DNA of 64,000 nucleotides from Prionace glauca (Eukaryota > Chordata > Chondrichthyes > Carcharhiniformes > Carcharhinidae): the NCBI GenBank assembly GCA_037974335.1, contig CM075760.1, forward strand, positions 29,224,902-29,288,901, read 5' to 3'. The stretch's first letter is position 1, and each line of letters begins with the position of its first letter. Shown piece by piece: positions 56,930 through 64,000 of the stretch. A program made the translations under genes and the position numbers. Under the pieces are notes generated by a model that did no database searches, had not been told where the DNA came from, and was given only the letters and a program-made list of their open reading frames with translations.

Positions 56930-58440
56930 CACCCCTCCACCTCTAGGTCTGAGTAACCGCCGAGGGCTGACGGCCTTGGAAGCCTTTGTTTGGAATTTCA
57001 ATGCTGGGTCCGTTTCCTCCTGCTCAGCCTCAGTGGGGTTCAGCAGACCCGAGCTCGCCTCTTCCACCATGAGCGTTGTGGCCCGAGTTCCCTTTATCGG
57101 GAGACAATGTGGTCGAGATTCGAAGCCCACTGTTTCCATTTCAACTCCGAGTTTCTCACTGGTGGAGATGGAGAGCAGGAGCCGGAGTGCCTGGGATTCT
57201 TTCCAAAGTTCCGGATGTGCTGGGAATTGATTTTCCCTGCATGTCTTGGGGTTTCATGGTTTGTAGATGTTTGAAACATTCCCGTAGGATGGCATCTCCC
57301 AAGCTGACTTGAGAGGAAACTGGCCCTGTTCCTGACCTGTACGTGCCTCAGAACCACGCGGATCCATTGCCATGATTCTTAACTAATCGCCTAACAACTG
57401 CCTTTAACAGCCTGTCCCGGTTGGTGGGAACGGTTCTGGGTGTCAGCTCCCGCCCCCGGAAAATCAGACTTAACTTTGGGAAGTGTGATCATGAGCAACT
57501 CTACTTGGGCTATTCCATTTGTTGAGGTGGGGGTGGGAGAGTGGTGATTGGGGGCATGTTGTCCTGCAATTGAAGAGAAATCTGGATAGTTTGCTGTCAA
57601 CGGAGGCTGTGGGATGGTTTTTTGAACCTGTTTTTAGTGTTTGGGCCACTCTTTCTGCCAGGCTGCTGGATGAGGGTAATATGGGCATTGTCCGAACGCG
57701 TTAAATTCTGTTCAACATCATGCAATGCACAAATTCCTGGCTCATAAAGGGTGGTCCATTTTCAGAAATCAACACCTGCGGGATCCCGGGTGTCAAGAAA
57801 GAGGCATGAAATTCCTGCACTCTTGTCTTTGTGTTTGATTGACTCACCCTGTGTACGGCCATTCACTTTGAATCAGCATCTATCATCATCAGGAACTTAG
57901 ACCACATGAACGGTCCGACACTGTCCATGTGCAGCCACGTCTACGGCCGTTCCAGCCATTCCCAAGTGTGAAGAGTAGTGACTGGTGACATTCGTCCCTT
58001 GTTGACATTGCCAACACTGACCCACGACCAAATACCTGTATTCATACCTGGCCACAGACGCGGCAATTTGGAGGTTCTTCAGTTTGTCACTCCTGGGTGG
58101 CCATGAGTACCGCGAGGATGGGATGGTGAACCTTGGCTGAGGGTGACACTCTTAAACCCCATAAGAGTGTGCCATCTTCCACAGTCAGCTGCTCTCTGCC
58201 ATCCAATATGGGTGTAATTCAGGCTGTAACGGCCTTTTGGTTTTCCCCATCAGCGCTCGCTGCTTCAGTTTATTGAGGACTGGGTAATTTTGTATCCATA
58301 GCCGAATATTATTGGCTGTCACTGGGAAAGTTTTGAAAAAGTTCATGATTACTGTCTCTTCCACTGGGGATATGACCAGTGTCTGTTAATTGTAGCCAAC
58401 TCAAGGCATCTGCCTTTGCAACTGTGCCGCCTAGTTGCCC
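56930..58440 (-). mobile_element. Ty3/Gypsy LTR-retrotransposon fossil (integrase part of pol)
   Basis: The antisense resembles the integrase zone of vertebrate Ty3/Gypsy pol, with core-domain neighbourhoods (a WPGM-like zinc-side motif, an LHMD/GPFM start, a DADSK-like motif, a PSS-x-LAER-like stretch) and a C-terminal tail. The element is broken, with several interruptions, and old. Neither LTR nor gag, protease or RT was seen. Confidence 0.75.
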
Positions 58441-58464
58441 ATGTTCAGAGGGCAATTAAGTGTC

Positions 58465-58690
58465 AACCACATTGCTGTGGCCCTTCCCTGGGACATTGAT
58501 AAACCAGATGGGTCTTTCTGAAAATGGGCAATGTTTTTTATGGTCACGAGATATATTTATTCAAGTTCCACCATCCGCAGTGATGTGATCGAAACCCGTG
58601 TGCCCAGAACATTACATGAGTTTCTGTATTAATGCTCTGGTGATAAAACCACCAGTCCATCACATCCACACCTGAGTGTACACGCCCTGA
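58465..58690 (-). mobile_element. tRNA-related SINE, copy 3
   Basis: 'aaaccagatgggtctttctg', 'aagttccaccatccgcagtg', 'cccagaacattacatgagtt', then the tRNA-like head in antisense. It lies just beyond the Gypsy fossil. Confidence 0.72.
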
Positions 58691-58829
58691 ATTCTGGTTA
58701 CCCTGACACACCATATTATATATGTTTGCAGGGCTCCCGGATTGGACAGCATTAACCGCCTCAATCAGGGAGCTAATCTTCCAAAGCTCCACCTGATGAT
58801 TATCGTTACAGTCCTTAAATATATCTCTC

Positions 58830-59560
58830 TGCCTCTTTCTATGTTTCTTGTGGTCTCTCTCTGTCACTCTTTCTCTGTGTCTCTCCGTGTCTCTGATTCT
58901 CTCAATGTTTCACTCTGCCTTTTGCTGTCTCCCCGCCTCTTCCCCACTCTCCCTCTTTCTACCCTCTTCCTCTGTCTTTCCTGCCCCCCCCCCCCACCTC
59001 AGTGTCACTCTCCTTCTCCCACTCCCTGTCCCTCTTTTACTTATTTGTCTGTCTGCCTCCCCCACCTCACTCTGACTTTGTCCATTGTACTTTTTCAGTC
59101 TCACTATTTCCCATTCGCTCCTGTTCTGTGTCTCTATATTTCTGTTTCTATCTGTCTCTGGCTATTTCCCTCTGCCTCACTTTTTGTCTCCCGCTTCCCC
59201 CCTTGTCTCCCTCTCCCTCTCATATTACAACCTCCAATCTGTCTTCCTCTGTCTCCCTTTCTCATTCCCTGTATATCTCCCTCGCCATTTTCCTCACTAT
59301 TTCTGTCTGTCTCGTTCTGTGAGACTCTTTCTTGGTCTCTCTTTTTTCTGTCTGTCTCGTTCTGTGAGACTCTTTCTTTGTCTCTCTTTTTTCTGTCTGT
59401 CTCCCTGTTTATTTTCCTGTACCTGTTAGAAACGCTTTCAAATTCTGTTGCTCTCCAACTCTTTGTCCCTTTCCCTCTCTGTGCCACTCTCTGCCTATCA
59501 ATCTCACTGTTGCTAACATTGTCCTCTCTCTCTTTCTTTCACTCTTTCTGTCCCTGTGAG
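58830..59560. repeat. CT-rich low-complexity tract
   Basis: Pyrimidine-rich simple sequence (tctctctgtctcttt) with a 46-base direct duplication at about 59306-59397. It begins shortly after the 3' end of receptor gene 2. Long open frames here are artefacts of composition. Confidence 0.85.
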
Positions 59561-59629
59561 GCTGTTTGGTGATTTACAGTTTGAATGTCCAATAGGAAGA
59601 GTCAGAGGTCTTGTTGTTGTCATTTCCTC

Positions 59630-62600
59630 TCAGGCTGTATTGAGATGAAAAATTGCAGTAAGGGGATCTTTCAGTAGATTTTTTAGCTGCTGCCTGAAGT
59701 GAGTTTGTGTCGCGGCATAAATAACAGTATTTGTACAGCAACTTGTGAGTTGCAGCATGAAGCCCAATTCCATAACAAAAAAATCTAATGTGAAATGATA
59801 GCCCAAATCATACATGCGATTCCATACTGAATAAATCATGAATGTTGACCATAAGAGGATGAAATTGGCTGAGATAACAAATAACAAAATGATGGATTTC
59901 CTTCGACTCTCCATCTCTGGGTCTCTGGGATTCTCCCCGCTGCTGTGAGCCCGGAGTCTCCTGCGGGCTCTGCTGCTCACTAAAATGTGTCTGACGGTGA
60001 GAGCATTGAGCAGCAGAATCAGGACGAATGGGACACATGGGGTTAGAATGTAATGGAGGAACTCAATTGTTCCCCAGGCCAGAGATTCCACAACATCACG
60101 TGTGAAATCACAAAACCAGGGGAGGTTCCGCAGCCAATATGTATTTAATAACATAAAATACCAGATAATGTTCTTTAAACAGCTCAGCACCGTCACTGTT
60201 CCCAGAACCATAGCCGCCGATTTCTCAGTGCAATATTTACTTTTCAGCTTGGGGCAGCAAATGGCAACAAATCGATCAAAAGTGAAAGTGACGGTGAACC
60301 AGACAGAACAGTCAGTGGCTGCATAAAGCAGGACGGCGTGGATGTTACACACGGGGAGCGAGCGCACGAAATAAAAGTGTTCCTGATAAACAATGGGAAT
60401 GTGTCTCAATATCAGGTCGAGGATAACGACCAGCAGATCCCCCACTGACATGGCCACCAGGTAACGAGTGACACATTTGGACAGACCACAGTTTCTGCTC
60501 GTCAGTGTCACAATTGTGATTACGTTCACTGTCAGGGAGGGAAATACAGAATAAAATTAGATACGATTCAATGGAAGAAATTTCCAATTCGACTGACGAT
60601 GTGTTAAAATAAAAAAAATACACACACACAACAATTTGATTTTCTTTAAAACCAGCACGTATTTTGGAGTGTGAGAGGAAAGTGGAACATCTGGAGTAAA
60701 CCTGTACAGACACAGAGAAAATGTACAAAGTCAACACAGACAGTGACCCAAAACTGGAACTGAACACAGGTCCCTGATGCTGTGAGTCAGCAGTGCTAAC
60801 CACCATGCCACCGTAGTGCTCCTTGGTAGCGACACAAAGGTTAACATTTGGGAGAGAGCTTTCTGGGGAGTCCTCAACATTGTCCCTCACTCAGCTACAG
60901 GTAAATAGCCCTCTACCTGTGAAGGATTTGGAGGGTAAGCAGGATGAGGCAGGAAACCCTAACAGAAGATCTGGAGTGGAGTCCTGTAGGTGTTCATCTG
61001 TTGTCTCTCAGACAGCTCACTGACAACTCCCACAACAGAGCTGGTGCCAAACAGTGTTTGTTTGACCCTTTCCTCTGGACAATACTAATTGTTGGCAGAG
61101 GGAGAACCAGATGCCTTGACAGCACAGAATCTCTACTGTATTTACATCTCCATGAGTCCTCTCTCGGCAGGAAGGTTGCCAATGTATGCACCAGGTAAAA
61201 ACTCAAACAAAGGCCAGTACCAAAGGAAAAGCCAAGCAGGCTGACTAATGACTATCGTCTGGTGACACCAAAATTCAATATTATGAAATGTATCAAATGG
61301 TTAGTCATGGCATGAATCAGTTCCGGCTTCCCAGATTGCCTCGACCCATTACAGTTCACTACATGCACAACACGTCCAAAAATGCCATTTCTCTCACCCT
61401 ACAGTCAACCTCGTAACAACAACTCATGTCTATCAACGACAGTTCAGCCATTAACACCATTATCCCTATGCATATGAGTGTGTGTGTGTGTGTGTGCGTG
61501 TTTATAGGGCGTGGGCGTGCGGGGGGGTGTGTGTGTGGGGTGTGTTGTGTGTGAGCAACAGAGTACCTGATGAGTGCTCCTAAGTGTGTGTTATTCTGGA
61601 GTCTTACAACAATTTTGGCTTTTGAATTTGTGTGTGAGTGGGAGTAAGTGTCTAAGTCTGATTGCTTCTATCAGTAAATTTCTCTAATAGTATTTGTATT
61701 TTTGTATTTCTGTGACTCCAGGAGACTTTGTGCTGGTACAGAGGATAGTGTTGTTGCCTCATAGCACTAGGCTCCCTGGTTCAATTTCAGGCTTGGCTAC
61801 TGTCTGTGCAGAGTCTATTCATTCTCACTGTGTCTGCTTGGGTTTCCTCCAGGTGCTCCGGTTTCCCCCAAAAATCTGAAAGTTGCGTTGGTTTGATGCA
61901 TTGGCCGTGCTAAATTCTACTTCAGTGTACCTAAACAGGAGACAGAGTGAGGCCACTCGGGGATTTTTATCGCAACTTCACTACAATGTTAATGTTTGCA
62001 TACTTGTGGCATTGATGAATAAATTTCAATATGAAATATGTTCTCTCTTGATATCCTGCTGTGCATACATGATTAATAAAATGCATTCTGTGGCCTGGTG
62101 ACTGGGTGGGCAATTGGCAATGAACTGGTGTTACATGTAGATGGTAAAAATGATTCTGCCTTAATCTTTTTCTCATGAAGGATTAGTATTAGGTTAAATG
62201 TCTGTGGATAGTCACAGCACACAGAAGATACCCTAGCCCACAGGCCTTGAGATAATGTCAGCGGCGGCTGAAAGAATTTATAACTGTATATAGGGACTCA
62301 ACAGAAACAACAACAGCAGCAAACCCAGTACAGTAAATGACAAGAAAATCAACACAGTTAAACAGCCTTTCCAGAATTAGGAATTGGACACAGGGGGCGG
62401 GCCTTTACAGCCTCACTTTTCCCAAAACTGCAAAATCCTTCCCATGCTCCGACCCTTGCCTGCTCCGATTCCACTGGCAGTCGGACTGGCACAATTTCAG
62501 ACAGGTTCTTACCCGGAACGCCAACAATCGCCAAGATGGGATAGTAAACGTACTGAATCGCCTTCAGTAGACATTCAATCCGATAAGCTGATGGTATCCT

Positions 62601-62651
62601 CCAATCATCTGAGGTAAACATAGAAATCCAATAGAATAAACTTTTGTCCAT
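59630..62651 (-). CDS. GPR139-like G-protein coupled receptor, two exons
   Basis: The coding sequence is complement(join(59630..60528, 62513..62651)), 345 residues from ATG 62651. Exon 1 ends AIQYVYYPILAIVGVP with donor gtaagaac. Exon 2 follows acceptor tttccctccctgacag. The split codon gives Val, so the join reads GVPVNVITIVTLTSRNCGLS. Motifs are the TM3 Cys (SLPVCNIHAV), FTFDRFVAICC in place of DRY, ECL2 Cys (LPWFCDFTRD), third loop SRARRRLRAH, and TNTVIYA for NPxxY. Exon phase and structure equal those of the gene at 16033. The gene is apparently intact, with orphan or amino-acid-receptor-like function by family. The start is uncertain because three further in-frame ATGs lie 21, 42 and 63 bases upstream. 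The 1.98 kb intron holds two SINEs and a GT run. Confidence 0.9.
60655..60825 (-). mobile_element. V-domain SINE in intron of receptor gene 2
   Basis: The antisense shows the tRNA-like head (ggtggcatggtggttagcac at the high end) and a weakened V-domain near 60660. It is sense to the receptor gene. Confidence 0.7.
61465..61560. repeat. (GT)n / G-rich run
   Basis: Simple repeat with a gcgggggggtgtg stretch. Confidence 0.8.
61715..61965 (+). mobile_element. tRNA-headed V-domain SINE
   Basis: 'ctggtacagaggatagtgtt' (head), ggttcaatttcaggc (B-box side), 'ttgggtttcctccaggtgct' and 'gcattggccgtgctaaattc'. It is antisense to receptor gene 2 and lacks the far tail. Confidence 0.72.
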
Positions 62652-62735
62652 GGCTGGAAGCTTCCAATCCATTGTTCCCAGATTCTGATCCATTGTTGGA
62701 ACGTTCTGGGTCATTGCTCCCAGATTCTGATCTCT
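62649..62735 (-). repeat. 21-base repeat, each unit with an in-frame ATG
   Basis: Four units encoding DQNLGAM, TQNVPTM, DQNLGTM, DWKLPAM run into the receptor start. The ATGs are at 62714, 62693, 62672 and 62651, all in the receptor frame. Confidence 0.8.
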
Positions 62736-62869
62736 CCTCTCCCTCCCTCTCTCTCTACAGCCTCTTAGATCTGCTAGTATTAGAGTTGTCGCTCCCGTTA
62801 ACTCAATGGGACAACACATTGAACGGAATCCCTTATTATTAGAAGAGGGAAATCCCTCCAGGCACACTA

Positions 62870-63370
62870 ATCAGGTCCATGGAGACTCACATCAATTACA
62901 GTCACTAAACAAACAGCTTCACGTCACCCTGTTCAATCCAACACTTTTTACACGCAAAGAATTTACAGCCTAGCTGGGGTGTTGAGGTTCAGGGAAGTAT
63001 GGGAAGTTGGAAATAGTGGAGAGTTAGACATGACAGTGCAGAAAGAGGCCATATGGCCCATTGAGTCTGCACCGAGTCTCCGACAGACCATCCTACCCGG
63101 ATTGCAATGATCATGGCACATGGTTTCTTTTAAGATCAATATTAATGTTTAAATGTGGAGACCTGAACGCACTTTTCAATGCTCAAATATTGTTGGTTTC
63201 GACATATTTTACTTCAAACCTGAACATAAACCTGTTTGTTATATATCAGGATATGCCTCTAAATATTACTGTAAGGATAATGTCCATCATTGAACGTTTT
63301 GCCATTCATCGCCTCCAATAAATTCTTGACGTGATTAATTCAGCGCTAAAATCATTCATCTTTTTTTCAG
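62870..63370. other. No gene seen
   Basis: Presumed 5' side of receptor gene 2. A short retroposon tail-like string ('gaaagaggccatatggccca') lies near 63040. Confidence 0.45.
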
Positions 63371-63375
63371 GCTTT

Positions 63376-63770
63376 AGAGTAAGAACAAAGAAAATTACAG
63401 GACAGGAACAGGACCGTTCGGCCCTCTAAGCCTGCACTGACCATGCTGCCACGACTCAACTAAAACCCCTACCCTTCCAGGGACCATATCCCTCTATTCC
63501 CATCCTATTCATGCAGTTGTCCAGACGCCTCTTAAAAGTCGCTATCGTATCCGCTTCCACTACCTCCCCCTGCAGTGGGTTCCAGGCAGCCACCACCCTC
63601 TTTGTAAAAAATCTGTATTGTGCATCTCCTTTAAACCTTGAGCCTCGCACCTTGAACCTGTGCCCCCGAGTAAATGACTCTTCCGCCCTGTGGAAAAAAA
63701 AACTTCTGGCTATCCACTCTGTCCATCCCTCTCATAATCTTGTAGACTTCGATCAACCACATTGTTTAAA
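63376..63770 (-). mobile_element. CR1-like LINE 3' end
   Basis: The minus frame 63650-63456 reads RVVAAWNPLQGEVVEADTIA and TFKRRLDNCMNRM, the extreme C-terminus of the CR1/L2-type RT. The tail gives 'aggcttagagggccgaacgg' and gttctttgttctt. It is 5' truncated. Confidence 0.8.
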
Positions 63771-63824
63771 ACGAATTTCAGGAACATTATCATTAAATAG
63801 CATGATTGCAAAGCATGCCAATGT

Positions 63825-63906
63825 CGTAGTGTGGCTGAGCGGTCTAAAGTACTGGGTTAGGCCTCTAGCCTCTGCAGAGGCGTGGATTCAAATCCCACTG
63901 TGGCCA
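63825..63906 (+). pseudogene. tRNA-Leu-like with anticodon AGG
   Basis: The 82-base class II shape has a good A-box (gtggctgagcggtctaa) and T-arm (gtggattcaaatcccac). The loop ttaggcc puts AGG, a Pro anticodon, where Leu genes have TAA or TAG, and the acceptor arm has mismatches at both ends. Its downstream flank is the inverse of 1743-1832. It is a probable pseudogene. Confidence 0.65.
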
Positions 63907-64000
63907 AAACGGGTTTAAATGTTCATTCTTACTGCTGTAGTCTAACAGCTCACATTGAAAGCAGGAGTGTGTGTAGTGTTGTTTTCGTCATGTGACTTTT

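Noticed and set aside
58742-59572. 276-codon plus frame rich in Ser and Leu.
   Set aside because: Low-complexity CT tract with no domain.

Overview
This window is nuclear DNA of a vertebrate, almost certainly an elasmobranch (shark or ray). The main reason is a compact immunoglobulin heavy-chain cluster of the cartilaginous-fish type: one VH, two D segments, one JH and one set of Cmu exons. The dense CR1-clade LINEs and V-domain SINEs, and the two-exon receptors of the GPR139-like type, agree with this. No species can be named from the sequence alone.

Layout. Positions 1-12.8 kb are a tRNA-rich block (Asn, Glu, Val, Leu, Thr) built from repeated duplication of a module that carries the tRNAs, their flanks, a LINE 3' fragment and a Penelope-like fragment. 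Some copies look usable (Glu at 3747 and 8160, Leu-TAG at 2473, both Thr); others are decaying. From 13 to 15 kb there are LINE fragments. A complete GPR139-like receptor gene lies at 16033-18216 (+, two exons). From 18.4 to 22.7 kb there is a retroposon complex: a CR1 LINE whose 5' half is inverted against its 3' half, between two oppositely oriented copies of one SINE-like repeat. A broken receptor copy lies at 25132-25552.

The minus strand from 43992 down to 26071 holds the IgM heavy-chain cluster: leader, VH with 23-RSS, D1 (12/22 spacers), D2 (12/12), JH with 23-RSS, an 8.1 kb J-C intron, Cmu1, Cmu2, Cmu3, Cmu4 with secretory tail, M1 and a tiny M2 exon. V, D and J elements look intact. 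Cmu3 is one base out of frame and Cmu4 has a stop at its conserved Trp, so the constant region is probably a pseudogene unless these are assembly errors. CR1 LINEs lie antisense in the Cmu1-Cmu2 and Cmu2-Cmu3 introns. The J-C intron holds a minisatellite that is G-rich on the coding strand, 1 to 1.6 kb before Cmu1, in the position a mammalian switch region would occupy.

Positions 44-58.8 kb are mostly repeats: SINEs, a long CR1 copy at 53.5-56.3 kb and a broken Ty3/Gypsy integrase fossil at 56.9-58.4 kb. A second GPR139-like gene (minus, exons at 59630-60528 and 62513-62651) follows. At the right edge a degenerate tRNA-Leu module appears that is an inverted copy of the module at 1743-1920, so receptor plus tRNA-Leu are arranged roughly as mirror images around the Ig cluster. 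All calls come from reading the sequence; no database search was possible.
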